Shown here piece by piece: positions 34,327 through 42,642 of a stretch of DNA of 64,000 nucleotides. The notes below the pieces were generated by a model that was not told the DNA's origin, made no database searches, and saw nothing but the letters and a program-made list of their open reading frames with translations. Position 1 is the stretch's first letter. Every line of letters begins with the position of its first letter. The position numbers and the translations under genes were made by a program. The stretch spans positions 124,001-188,000 of the forward strand of contig NZ_CANMQS010000003.1 of NCBI RefSeq assembly GCF_947500075.1, written 5' to 3'. Source of the stretch: an uncultured Sulfitobacter sp. (lineage in GTDB: Bacteria; Pseudomonadota; Alphaproteobacteria; Rhodobacterales; Rhodobacteraceae).

Positions 34327-35877
34327 TCACGCAAAAATCCCGTGCACAAACCAGCGCGGATCGCCGCCGCGTCCGTCGCCCAAAATCCCTTCGCGAAACA
34401 GCCAGAACCGCCGCCCATCGACAACCTCCACCTTGTAATAATCCCGCAACCTTGTGCCCGCCTTGTCGCGCCACCATTCGGGCGCGATCCGCTCGGGCCC
34501 CTCATGCCGCACCATCCGAAACGCCACGCGCCGCCAGCGAAACTGCGCAGGTGGCCCTTCAGGCACGGCATATAAAACCGCCACCTCCTCCGCAGGTTCC
34601 AGCAACCGCAAAGGCCGCTCCCGCACCAGCACCGGCACCGCTTCACCTTCGCCCCGCAACGCAGGCTGCCGACGCTCCACCCGTTCGGGCAGGTGGCTCT
34701 CGACCCAGGCCGACCATGTCACCTTCTGAGGCCCCAACCGCGCCGTCAGCCGGTCCAGCAAAGCCGCCACATCGCGCCCGGCATCCCGCGCCCCGTCCAG
34801 ATGGTCCTGATGCAGCGCCAGCGGCTCGGCCACCAAAGCCTCCAGCGTCAGCAAATCAAAGCCAAACCCCGGATCAATCCCCTCCAGCTTGCCTTCCATC
34901 AACCGCAGCAAATGCGCAGGCTCCCGGCTTGGTTGCGCCAGCGCCACATCGCGCGACCGCCATTCCCCGTCCACCCGGTAGATCGTCAACCGCAACCGCC
35001 GCGCGCCCTGTTCCGCCTTGGCCAATTGCCCCGACAGATCCCGCGCCAACCCTTCCAGATGCGGCACCGGATCAATCACCGGCTCTGCCAGCCGCGCGCG
35101 GGCCAGCCAGCGCGGGGGCTCAGGCGGCGCATCCAGCGGCGCCCCTTCGCGCCCCAGCGCCCGATCCAGCAACACCAGCGGGTTCAACTCTGCCGCCACC
35201 CGGTCAAACCGCCGCATCAGCGCGACGCGCGGCACCTGCATCAGCGCGCCCAGCGTCTTCAGCCCCAAGCGCTGCAACAGCTGCACGGTCTTGTCCTCGA
35301 CCCCCAGTGCCGCCACCGGCAACGGAGCCAGCGCCACCTCCATATCCTCTGGCCCGCAGATACACCCCGCAGGCCCATACCGCGCCAGCATATGCGCCGC
35401 ACCGCGCGTGGGTGCCACCGCCAGACGTGCGCCTAATCCCTGCATGCGAAACCGCGTGGCCATATCGCGCAACAGCGCCGCTTCGCCACCAAACAGATGC
35501 GCCGCGCCGCTGATATCCAGCACAATGCCATCCACCCCATCGCGCACCGTCCACGGGCACCACCGCCGCGCCCAGAGGGCGATCTGATCCAGCAGCTTCA
35601 CCTCGCGCGCAGGCTCCCCCGGTTCCACGTGCAGATCGGGGTGGATCGCCTGCACATCCACGACGCGGGCCCCCGTCAGGATTCCCCGTTTGCGCGCCGC
35701 AGCACTCACCGCGTGGATCACCGGCCCATGGGTGCCCTGCACCGACAGCACCACCGGCACGTCATCCCCCGGCAAGGTCCGCTGCTGTGCGGTGATCCGC
35801 CGCCAGCGGTCCATCGCCAGATCGGGAAAGCAGGCGGAGACGATCCTTGCTGCGTTTGGGCTGACCTGCTCCATCAT
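34327..35877 (-). CDS. imuB: ImuB, catalytically degenerate Y-family polymerase-like protein
   Basis: A 516-residue DinB-related protein. Helix-hairpin-helix-like and little-finger regions are recognisable ('LLQRLGLKTLGALMQVPRVALMRRF'). The catalytic acidic residues of true Y-family polymerases are not conserved: the N-terminus reads 'RIVSACFPDLAMDRW', and the SIDE motif is replaced by 'GIVLDISGAAHLFGG'. This matches ImuB, which bridges DnaE2 to the sliding clamp in the mutasome. ATG-ATG at 35877 follows AGGCGG. Its first 116 bp overlap the imuA 3' end in another frame. Confidence 0.93.
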   Translation of the reverse strand: MMEQVSPNAARIVSACFPDLAMDRWRRITAQQRTLPGDDVPVVLSVQGTHGPVIHAVSAAARKRGILTGARVVDVQAIHPDLHVEPGEPAREVKLLDQIALWARRWCPWTVRDGVDGIVLDISGAAHLFGGEAALLRDMATRFRMQGLGARLAVAPTRGAAHMLARYGPAGCICGPEDMEVALAPLPVAALGVEDKTVQLLQRLGLKTLGALMQVPRVALMRRFDRVAAELNPLVLLDRALGREGAPLDAPPEPPRWLARARLAEPVIDPVPHLEGLARDLSGQLAKAEQGARRLRLTIYRVDGEWRSRDVALAQPSREPAHLLRLMEGKLEGIDPGFGFDLLTLEALVAEPLALHQDHLDGARDAGRDVAALLDRLTARLGPQKVTWSAWVESHLPERVERRQPALRGEGEAVPVLVRERPLRLLEPAEEVAVLYAVPEGPPAQFRWRRVAFRMVRHEGPERIAPEWWRDKAGTRLRDYYKVEVVDGRRFWLFREGILGDGRGGDPRWFVHGIFA

Positions 35878-36490
35878 AAGCCGCCTGCCAGACACCCGGG
35901 CTGCGCCCGCGTGCGCGGAACAATTCCGCCTCCCACAGGGGCGGACCGGGGGCGGCCGGATTGTAGGGATGCCTGCGCGACGGCAGAGAGCTTAACCGCC
36001 AGCGTTCGCGGGCGGCTGACAACGCCCCATGGTCCCCCGACCGAATAAGCCACACCGGCACTTTCGCCGCCTCCGCGCGCAGCGCCAGCCGCTTGGTCGC
36101 GGTAAAGCTCAACACCTCCGGCGCGCCGTGGATCTCCCCCACCACCGCTGCCAACCCGGCACAGGCCGCGCCCTCTTCCATCGCCCAAAGCACATCGCGC
36201 GGGTTGCTCACCTCCACCCGCAAGACCTTGCCAGCAAAGCCGAAATGCCCCAAAGCCGCGCCATACAAACGCCCGTTCTCCCGCCGCGACATACGGTCGC
36301 TGACCCAGAGCACGGGCTTGTCCCCTTCGGGCAAACAGGCCAGCACAAATCCCGTCACCGCCGCATCGAATGGCCCGCCCGACAACACGTCGCGCAGCAC
36401 CGCATCGCCGTGCTGCGGCGCGGGCACATCCTGAACCAGACGTTTGGCAGACAGGGATATCACCTGTCCGATTGGCGAATCGGCATTCAT
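35762..36490 (-). CDS. imuA: ImuA, SOS mutasome accessory protein
   Basis: A 242-residue RecA-like protein of the ImuA group. It contains 'GFVLACLPEGDKPVLWVSDR', 'AMEEGAACAGLAAVVGEI' and the C-terminal 'WRLSSLPSRRHPYNPAAPGPPLWEAELFRARGRSPGVW', all typical of ImuA. GGAGAG precedes ATG 36490, and a LexA box lies 15 bp further upstream. It is the first gene of imuA-imuB-dnaE2. The last 38 or so codons overlap imuB, and the tail after 'GVWQAAYDG' looks like out-of-frame imuB sequence. Confidence 0.9.
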   Translation of the reverse strand: MNADSPIGQVISLSAKRLVQDVPAPQHGDAVLRDVLSGGPFDAAVTGFVLACLPEGDKPVLWVSDRMSRRENGRLYGAALGHFGFAGKVLRVEVSNPRDVLWAMEEGAACAGLAAVVGEIHGAPEVLSFTATKRLALRAEAAKVPVWLIRSGDHGALSAARERWRLSSLPSRRHPYNPAAPGPPLWEAELFRARGRSPGVWQAAYDGAGQPKRSKDRLRLLSRSGDGPLAADHRTAADLAGG

Positions 36491-36504
36491 GCATCTCTCC
36501 ATTT

Positions 36505-36519
36505 GTTCACTTTTTGTTC
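36505..36519. promoter_or_regulatory. LexA (SOS) box of the imuA-imuB-dnaE2 operon
   Basis: GTTC-ACTTTTT-GTTC is an exact match to the alphaproteobacterial LexA operator GTTC-N7-GTTC (GAAC-N7-GAAC on the imuA strand). It lies 15 bp upstream of the imuA start, where LexA would block the promoter until DNA damage. The divergent gamma-glutamyltransferase gene starts 96 bp on the other side. Confidence 0.9.
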
Positions 36520-36614
36520 TATTTGAAAAGAGCACCAGAATCGACCCCCTTCCTGCAATGATTTGCAAAACCCGTGGCAACAGGCTTGGATGGCCCCAAC
36601 AACAGGAGCCCCCC

Positions 36615-38192
36615 ATGACACGCCAGCAAAACGCCTCGTGGCAGATCACCAAACCCGCCGTCACCAGCCGCCATGGCATCGTCGCCAGCCAGTCCCGTGT
36701 GGCAGCCACCGTCGGGGCGAAGATCATGGCGGAGGGCGGCAATGCGGTGGATGCCGCGATTGCCACGTCATTCGCTCTGGGGGCGGCTGAGCCATGGATG
36801 AGCGGCATGGGCGGCGGCGGCTACATGGTGGTGCGCCCCGCAAATGGGCCTGCGAAAGTGGTCGAATTCGGCATGCGCGCGCCCAAAGGGCTGCGCACGG
36901 AGGATTATCCAATCGTCGGTGGCAAGGCGAATGACCTCTTCCCATGGCCCGCCGTGCAGGACGATCGCAACGTGTTCGGCGCCACCGCCGTGGCCATCCC
37001 CGGACAGGTCGCAGGCATGGCGCTTGCGCATAAGACCTTTGCCACCAAACCCTGGGCTGATCTGCTAGCGCCAGCCATCTCATTGGCCGATGATGGCCTC
37101 CCCGTGGATTGGTTTGCACAGCTGATCATCGGCGGCTCCGCCCGCGATCTACATCCCTTTGACGCCTCGCGAGAAACCTTCCTTGACGATGCGGGCTTTC
37201 CCAAATCCTCCGGCTGGACCGCCTTGGGCGAAACCCGTTGCGGCCTCAGCCGCCTGGCCGCCTCCCTGCGCGTTGTCGCGGCCCAAGGCGCGCCGGGGTT
37301 CTACACCGGCCCGCTGGCCGACAGCATCATCGCTGATCTGCGCGCCGCAGGTGGGCGGCACAGGCTGGAAGACCTCTCCACCTACCGTGCCACGCTGGTG
37401 GATGCCTCCGCAGATGCCTACCGCGGCCATACCGTGCTGGGCACACCCACGCTGACCGCAGGGCCCACCCTTGCCCGTGCGCTGGATCTGATGGCGGCCA
37501 ATTGGCACCCACGTGGCACCACCCCCGATGCGACCGCCTATGCCGCCTATGACGCCGCGATCCGGCAGGCCAATATCGAACGGTATGAGACCATGGGCGA
37601 CATTGAGAACGAGCCAGACCCCAGTTGCACCAGCCACTTCAGCGTGGTCGATGCCGAGGGCACCATGGTGGCTGTCACCCAAACCCTGCTGTCGATCTTC
37701 GGCTCCCGCCTGATGCTGCCGGGCAGTGGCATCTTGATGAACAACGGCATCATGTGGTTCGATCCCGAACCCGGCAAGCCGAACTCTCTGGGGCCTGACA
37801 AACGCTGTCTGGCGAACATGTGCCCCACCGTGGTGGAGCGCAGCGATGGGGCGGTGTTTGCACTTGGTGCCTCGGGTGGGCGCAAGATCATGCCGTCCGT
37901 GGCGCAGTTGATCTCCATGGTGCTGGATTATGGCATGGATCTGGACACCGCCCTGCACACCCCGCGTCTGGACATGAGCCTGGCGGAGCAAACCATCGCC
38001 GACGACAGCCTCGCGCCGGAGGTGCTCTCCGCGCTGGAGGCCGCCTTGCCGCATCCGGTGATCCCTGCGCCGCGCACGATCTTCCCGCTGCATTTCGCCT
38101 GCCCCTCCGCCGTGTCGCGGCTGGCCGGGATCAATGCGGGTGCAACAGAAATCATGACGCCCTGGGCCGACGCTGTCGCTGCCGAAAGGTAG
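36615..38192 (+). CDS. Gamma-glutamyltransferase family protein
   Basis: A 525-residue Ntn-hydrolase precursor. The N-terminal part 'GNAVDAAIATSFALGAAEPWMSGMGGGGYMVV' is typical. The autocleavage site falls before Thr339 in 'CTSHFSVVDAEG', so the nucleophile is present, though the usual second Thr is Ser. 'GASGGRKI' corresponds to the Gly-Gly oxyanion loop. It could hydrolyse glutathione or gamma-glutamyl amides, or act as a cephalosporin-acylase-like enzyme. There is no signal peptide, unlike periplasmic GGTs, so it is probably cytoplasmic. GGAG lies nine bases before ATG 36615. Confidence 0.9.
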   Translation: MTRQQNASWQITKPAVTSRHGIVASQSRVAATVGAKIMAEGGNAVDAAIATSFALGAAEPWMSGMGGGGYMVVRPANGPAKVVEFGMRAPKGLRTEDYPIVGGKANDLFPWPAVQDDRNVFGATAVAIPGQVAGMALAHKTFATKPWADLLAPAISLADDGLPVDWFAQLIIGGSARDLHPFDASRETFLDDAGFPKSSGWTALGETRCGLSRLAASLRVVAAQGAPGFYTGPLADSIIADLRAAGGRHRLEDLSTYRATLVDASADAYRGHTVLGTPTLTAGPTLARALDLMAANWHPRGTTPDATAYAAYDAAIRQANIERYETMGDIENEPDPSCTSHFSVVDAEGTMVAVTQTLLSIFGSRLMLPGSGILMNNGIMWFDPEPGKPNSLGPDKRCLANMCPTVVERSDGAVFALGASGGRKIMPSVAQLISMVLDYGMDLDTALHTPRLDMSLAEQTIADDSLAPEVLSALEAALPHPVIPAPRTIFPLHFACPSAVSRLAGINAGATEIMTPWADAVAAER

Positions 38193-38199
38193 AAACGGC

Positions 38200-38730
38200 C
38201 TACGCCAGTCCGCGTCTTTCGCGCTCAAGCCGGGCGCTCAGCAGTTCTTGCGTATGGTCCAGCAGCTTGTCGAGGATCGTGGTCAGCGCCTCGACCTCCT
38301 TGGGGTCGAGCGGGGCAAGAACCCGTTCGTTGCTGCGCAGTACCTCAACCATCATCTTCTCATGCAGGGCAATGCCCTTGGAGGTCGGCTGCAAAGCAAT
38401 GGCGCGTCCGTCGTTCGGGTCCGTCATGTTGCGGATAAGGGCTTTCTTCAGCAGCGATTTGATGACCCGGCTCAGCTGCGATTTGTCCATCAACAGCGCG
38501 TCCGACATGTCACCGGCGCGGGTGGGCGCGCGCGCCACGATCAGCGCCAACAGCCGCCACTCGTTCAGGCTGACATCAAACATCCGCTCGGACCATTGAT
38601 GGCCGGCACGCTCATTAATACTCACCAGCCGCTGCAACCGAAATGTGATCACATCTTCGATGGACGTCACTTCAGGATGCCTGGACGTCACCGGCGCCGC
38701 GTCGATCATGTCTATCTTCTCATTCGTCAT
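38200..38730 (-). CDS. MarR family transcriptional regulator
   Basis: A 176-residue winged-helix regulator. The DNA-binding region reads 'LNEWRLLALIVARAPTRAGDMSDALLMDKSQLSRVIKSLLKKALI', followed by the wing 'DPNDGRAIALQPTSKG'. The N-terminal 25 residues are an extension. The ligand is unknown. ATG 38730 follows AAAGG. It converges on the gamma-glutamyltransferase gene 7 bp away and lies 152 bp upstream of the tauC terminator side, on the same strand as tauABC but not in that operon. Confidence 0.9.
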   Translation of the reverse strand: MTNEKIDMIDAAPVTSRHPEVTSIEDVITFRLQRLVSINERAGHQWSERMFDVSLNEWRLLALIVARAPTRAGDMSDALLMDKSQLSRVIKSLLKKALIRNMTDPNDGRAIALQPTSKGIALHEKMMVEVLRSNERVLAPLDPKEVEALTTILDKLLDHTQELLSARLERERRGLA

Positions 38731-38822
38731 CAAAATACCTTTACGCGAAGAATACCCGTTTCAGTTTATGACATCCATAGTTTTCGATCCCCCCTGCACG
38801 CGCGGCAATCCGGCTGCGCAAA

Positions 38823-38858
38823 AGCCAAAAAAAAGCGCCGGACAGAGCCAGCGCTTTT
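38823..38858 (-). terminator. Rho-independent terminator of tauABC
   Basis: AAAAGCGC (38831-38838) pairs with GCGCTTTT (38851-38858). On the minus strand the hairpin is followed by a run of eight U (A at 38827-38834). It lies 27 bases after the tauC stop. Confidence 0.88.
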
Positions 38859-38885
38859 CCAATCCGTATCGGCCTGCGGCTGCCG

Positions 38886-40151
38886 TCAGCCTTTGCCCTT
38901 CCAGGGCACCAGAATCCGCTCCGCCCAGCGCATCAGCATGTCGATGCCAAAGCCGATGACGCCGATCAGGATGATACCCATGATCACGATATCGGTGTTC
39001 TGGAACTTGGAGGCCGTCATGATCATCATGCCCGCCCCCTGCTCCGCCGCCACCAGTTCAGCAGCCACAACCGTGCCCCAGCACACACCCATCGCAACCC
39101 GCGCACCGGTGAAAATCTCCGGCAGGGAGTTGGGTACAATGACGTGACGCATGATCTGCCACTTGCTGGCACCCAGCGAATAGGCCGCGTGCACCTTGGA
39201 GATCTTGACCCCCGACACACCCGACCTGGCCGCAATCGCCATGATCCACAGGGCCGCAAGGAACAGCAGGATGATCTTGCCTGCCTCGCCAATACCCGCC
39301 CAGATGATCACCAGCGGGATCAGGGCCAGCGGTGGCACCGGGCGCATGAACTCCACGATGGGATCAAACCAGCCGCGGAACCAATCGCTCAGCCCCATGG
39401 CATAGCCCAGCGGGATCCCCACCAGAGCGCCCAGAAGGAAACCCAGCACAACCCGGAACAGGGAGAACCCCAAATGCTCCAGCAGCGTGAAGTTGCGGAA
39501 ACCCTCACTTGCAATCTGAAGGGTCCGGGTGAAAACCTCTTCCGGCGCGGGCAGATACAGCGGCTCCATCTGCCACCCGCGTGTCGGCGCAAAGTTCGGC
39601 GTGCCCTTGTCCGACAATGTCACCGTTCCGTTCTCAACCGAAACAGTCTCACCGGGTGCAATGCGCTGCCCGTTGATCGCAATCACCTGCGCACCTTCGG
39701 ACTTCTTGATGTCATCGTTGCCATCAACGCGCACCAGACCGCTGCGCCACTGGGCAATCGCAACTGAATCGTTCTTGGCAAACCCATCGCCGGGATCAAC
39801 TTCCGGCGCTTCGGTCGGCTCTTCGCGGGGGAAGACGACAATCGACACGGTCGCGTCATCCGTCGCCCCATCTGCCTGCGCAGTATAGGTAAAGGTCGTG
39901 TCGCCCTTGAACGGTCCCGGTGCATGCAGGAACCCCGGCAGCAGCGTGGACCCGGTAAAGACACCCCACATCAAAAAGATCGTCAGAATGGAGATGATAC
40001 CAGCAGCCCGGTTGGGCCGTACCGCGCTTTCATCCCCAAACGTCACCGTCTTAAGGGACGTGTAATCAGAAATGCCTGCGCCCCGTACCACCTTGGTCAC
40101 GATAAAGAACGCCGCAACGAAGATCAGGATGTACATCAAAAGAGGGATCAT
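38886..40151 (-). CDS. tauC: Taurine ABC transporter permease TauC with inserted extracytoplasmic domain
   Basis: A 421-residue permease; TauC proteins are usually near 275 residues. The C-terminal 200 residues are a normal core ('LGFSLFRVVLGFLLGALVGIPLGYAMG', with the EAA-like loop around 'SLGASKWQIMRHVIVPNSLPEIFTGARVA'). There is an extra helix at 3-20, then the usual first helix at 50-70. Residues about 80-195 are an insertion, placed exactly before 'LPAPEEVFTRTL', that resembles a cadherin/Ig-like tandem repeat ('FTYTAQADGATDDATVSIVV', then 'VIAINGQRIAPGETVSVENGTVTL' in parts). It must face the periplasm. It starts within the tauB stop (4 bp overlap). Confidence 0.92.
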   Translation of the reverse strand: MIPLLMYILIFVAAFFIVTKVVRGAGISDYTSLKTVTFGDESAVRPNRAAGIISILTIFLMWGVFTGSTLLPGFLHAPGPFKGDTTFTYTAQADGATDDATVSIVVFPREEPTEAPEVDPGDGFAKNDSVAIAQWRSGLVRVDGNDDIKKSEGAQVIAINGQRIAPGETVSVENGTVTLSDKGTPNFAPTRGWQMEPLYLPAPEEVFTRTLQIASEGFRNFTLLEHLGFSLFRVVLGFLLGALVGIPLGYAMGLSDWFRGWFDPIVEFMRPVPPLALIPLVIIWAGIGEAGKIILLFLAALWIMAIAARSGVSGVKISKVHAAYSLGASKWQIMRHVIVPNSLPEIFTGARVAMGVCWGTVVAAELVAAEQGAGMMIMTASKFQNTDIVIMGIILIGVIGFGIDMLMRWAERILVPWKGKG

Positions 40152-40954
40152 GCCGCGTCCTCCTTGGTGCCCATAATCTCTTCTTCCATGTCCCAGATCA
40201 TGTTCAGGATCTCTTCACGCTTGGGCCCGAAATCCTCGTGCTTTTTCACTTCACGCAGATCCGCGTTCACGCCCAGTTCTGCAAACGGCAGCCGGTACTC
40301 CTTGTGTATGCGTCCCGGTCGCGGCGCCATCACGATCAGACGCTCCCCCAACAGCAACGCCTCTTCAACGGAGTGGGTGATCAGAATGATCGTCTTGCCC
40401 GTCTCTTTCCACAGCTTCAGCACAAGGCTCTGCATCTTCTCGCGCGTCAGCGCGTCCAGCGCGCCCAGCGGTTCGTCCATCAGAATAACATCCGGGTCAT
40501 TGGCCAGACAGCGGGCCAGTGCCACACGCTGCTGCATCCCGCCGGACAATTCGTAGACGGCCTTTTCCTTGAAGTCCTGCAAGCCCACAACATCCAGCAG
40601 ATGATCCACGATCTCTGCCTTGTCGTTCTTGGGCATGCCCTTCATCGAAGGGCCAAAGCCCACATTCTCACGCACGGACATCCACTCAAACAGCGCACCT
40701 TGCTGGAACACCATGCCGCGTTCGGCATCGGGTCCGGTGATCTGGTGTCCGTTCAGTGTCATCACGCCGCCCGTGGGGGCCAGAAAGCCTGCCACGATGT
40801 TCAAAAGTGTCGTCTTGCCGCAGCCCGACGGGCCCAGCACGCTCAGCAATTCGCCCGCCTTCAGGTCAAGCGAAACATCCTGCAACGCCTGAACATGCCC
40901 CCCATCGGGCAGGTCAAAACGCATGGATAGATTGTCAATGGAAAGTCCGGTCAT
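40148..40954 (-). CDS. tauB: Taurine ABC transporter ATP-binding protein
   Basis: A 268-residue ABC ATPase of the TauB/SsuB class. Walker A G-P-S-G-C-G-K-T is at 41-48, the Q-loop is in 'MVFQQGALFEWMSV', the signature LSGGMQ is at 136-141, Walker B is 'VILMDEP', and the H-loop is 'ITHSVEEAL'. It powers uptake with TauC and TauA. It lies second in the operon, after a 116 bp gap with a stable hairpin, and overlaps tauC by ATGA. Confidence 0.95.
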   Translation of the reverse strand: MTGLSIDNLSMRFDLPDGGHVQALQDVSLDLKAGELLSVLGPSGCGKTTLLNIVAGFLAPTGGVMTLNGHQITGPDAERGMVFQQGALFEWMSVRENVGFGPSMKGMPKNDKAEIVDHLLDVVGLQDFKEKAVYELSGGMQQRVALARCLANDPDVILMDEPLGALDALTREKMQSLVLKLWKETGKTIILITHSVEEALLLGERLIVMAPRPGRIHKEYRLPFAELGVNADLREVKKHEDFGPKREEILNMIWDMEEEIMGTKEDAA

Positions 40955-41034
40955 TTGGCTACTTCCTCTCCCTGTCAGGAGAAACTGGGCCGGGTTATCC
41001 CCGCCTCTGTGATCTTGAAACCCGAGGGCACAAA

Positions 41035-41060
41035 CGGCGCGGCCTGTAACAGCCGCGCCG
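41035..41060 (-). promoter_or_regulatory. Stem-loop between tauA and tauB
   Basis: CGGCGCGGC (41035-41043) pairs perfectly with GCCGCGCCG (41052-41060) around an 8-base loop, 11 bases after the tauA stop. There is no proper U-run. Such hairpins after binding-protein genes commonly protect the upstream message or partly stop transcription, giving more TauA than TauBC. Confidence 0.65.
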
Positions 41061-41070
41061 CCGTAATGGT

Positions 41071-42072
41071 TTACATGCCTTTGGCAGCTTCCAGTGGGCC
41101 TGTGTTCACAGTGCCTTCATAGCTGTCCAGCGCGCTGTCGATGGAACCGGATTCCACGAACACGTCCGCCACGCCCTTCATGAAGGGTGCTGCGTTGCCG
41201 CCGAACCATGCGGAAGACAGCTGCTCTTCGATGGTGGGGAATTCGAAGGTGGAGATGGACGCTTTGGTCGCGTCAACGTCCATGCCGGATTCCTGTGCGA
41301 TCACCGCGAGCATCTCATCGCTCTGGTTGGCTGCCCACTCCGCGTTTGCGTCCGCCGTCACCTTGACGAACTTCGCCATCGTGTCGCCGTTCTCTGCGAT
41401 GAAGGCCGCAGGCGCGGATGTCACGTCAAACACCAGAATGCCCAGTTCCTGCTTTTCAGCACCGGTCAGAAGGATGTTGCCGTATTCTTTCATACGCGCA
41501 AGGCCACCGCCCCAACCGCAGGCAAAGTCAACCGCACCCTGAGACAGGGCCGCCGCACCTTCTGGTGGCGCCATGTCAACGATCTGCAAGGATGCGACGT
41601 CCACGCCGAAGTGGTCCATCTGACGCAGGAAGCCGTAGTGCGCGGCTGTGCCCAGTGGCACGGCCACTTTCTTGCCGGCCAGTTCGCCTGCGGAGCTCTT
41701 GTCGATCTCCAGATCTGCTTTCACAACGCAGTTGTCGTTCTCGGAATAGGACACGGCCACGTCAACGACCTGGATGTCCTGACCACCGGATGCCGCCACA
41801 ACGAAGGGGGGCACACCCTGAGAGACGGAAATCTGCACGTCGCCGGATGCCATCGCGGCGGACATTGCTGTGCCGGTCTCGAAGGACACCCAGTTCACTT
41901 TCATGCCCAGCGCTTCGTCGTAGGCACCGGAGGCTTTAGCGGCCAAGAATGGCATGGGCCATTCGAGGAAGTAACCAACGGTGATTTCACCATGGCCGTC
42001 AGCCATTGCAGCTTGGCTGGACATCGCCATAACGACACCGGCGACAAAACCTGTTGCTGTTTTCTTGATCAT
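41071..42072 (-). CDS. tauA: Taurine ABC transporter substrate-binding protein
   Basis: A 333-residue periplasmic binding protein. The signal peptide covers about residues 1-24 ('KKTATGFVAGVVMAMSSQAAMADG' in parts). The mature part is a TauA/SsuA-type fold with 'ITVGYFLEWPMPF', 'VNWVSFETGTAMSAAMASGDVQISVSQGVP' in parts, and 'LAGKKVAVPLGTAAHYGFL'. GGGAGAA precedes ATG 42072. The longer open frame (29 more codons) lacks a ribosome site and would spoil the signal peptide. It is the first gene of tauABC, divergent from tpa. Confidence 0.95.
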   Translation of the reverse strand: MIKKTATGFVAGVVMAMSSQAAMADGHGEITVGYFLEWPMPFLAAKASGAYDEALGMKVNWVSFETGTAMSAAMASGDVQISVSQGVPPFVVAASGGQDIQVVDVAVSYSENDNCVVKADLEIDKSSAGELAGKKVAVPLGTAAHYGFLRQMDHFGVDVASLQIVDMAPPEGAAALSQGAVDFACGWGGGLARMKEYGNILLTGAEKQELGILVFDVTSAPAAFIAENGDTMAKFVKVTADANAEWAANQSDEMLAVIAQESGMDVDATKASISTFEFPTIEEQLSSAWFGGNAAPFMKGVADVFVESGSIDSALDSYEGTVNTGPLEAAKGM

Positions 42073-42129
42073 AACATTCTCCCTGTTGATCATTATGCCG
42101 GACCTGCGGCCCGGTATTAAGATACTCCG

Positions 42130-42146
42130 CCGACACTTGTTGTCGG
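42130..42146. promoter_or_regulatory. Hairpin in the tauA leader
   Basis: CCGACA-CTTGT-TGTCGG is a perfect 6 bp inverted repeat 58 bp upstream of the tauA start. It could be an RNA stem in the leader or a regulator site; I cannot tell which. Confidence 0.35.
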
Positions 42147-42308
42147 TCATTCGTACCACCGTAGACTGGCAGATGCGTCAGAAGGCCTCAAGCGGCCATT
42201 TTGCAGCTTATTTCAACGGTGTTTGTACAACTCTGTTTCACGAAATTGAAATCGGTCACAGCGCTGCGCAGTGGCGCAAAGTGAGGGCCAAGCCTGCAAA
42301 GAATAAAC

Positions 42309-42342
42309 GTCCAATTTGGCTGCGCCCGTGAGTCCAGTTTGG
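42309..42342. promoter_or_regulatory. Putative TauR direct repeats in the tauA-tpa intergenic region
   Basis: On the minus strand, CCAAACTGGAC (42332-42342) and CCAAATTGGAC (42309-42319) form two direct repeats 23 bp apart, about two helical turns. They resemble the CTGGAC-type direct repeats reported for TauR of Rhodobacter. The same type of repeat lies in front of tauR (46715-46745). The 570 bp gap (42073-42642) otherwise holds both promoters and no gene I can support. Confidence 0.65.
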
Positions 42343-42642
42343 CAAAAAGCCGCTGTTGTTCGTCTGCCGCCGGTGGGCCAATGGCGGATCGGGTGATCGG
42401 CTTTGGGTGCCCTGTGCCGTGGCTTTGGCGCGATGTTGCGCACAAATGCCGCTTTTTGTGGCATCATGAGTCCCACAGACGACCGCATAAAGTCGGGATG
42501 CGCGGCAAGAGGTCTTGATTCTGGCGCTACCGATGATCAAGCTCTGGCCCTACTTGATTCTGCGAATTACCAGCAGATGTTGGCGATAACGGTATAAAAA
42601 GCACCTCGATTTCACTCAACACGCAGCGACGAAAGGTCTGAC

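Noticed and set aside
34452-35513. Long plus-strand open frame (353 codons) opposite imuB
   Set aside because: It is Pro/Ala/Arg-rich low-complexity sequence in a shadow frame of imuB, caused by high GC. No start signal or family match.
34327-35877. Active DNA polymerase IV (DinB)
   Set aside because: Catalytic acidic motifs are missing and the gene sits between imuA and dnaE2, so ImuB is the better call.
42073-42642. Small protein gene in the 570 bp tauA-tpa gap
   Set aside because: Short frames exist but none has a ribosome site or protein-like composition; the region is better explained by two promoters and regulator sites.
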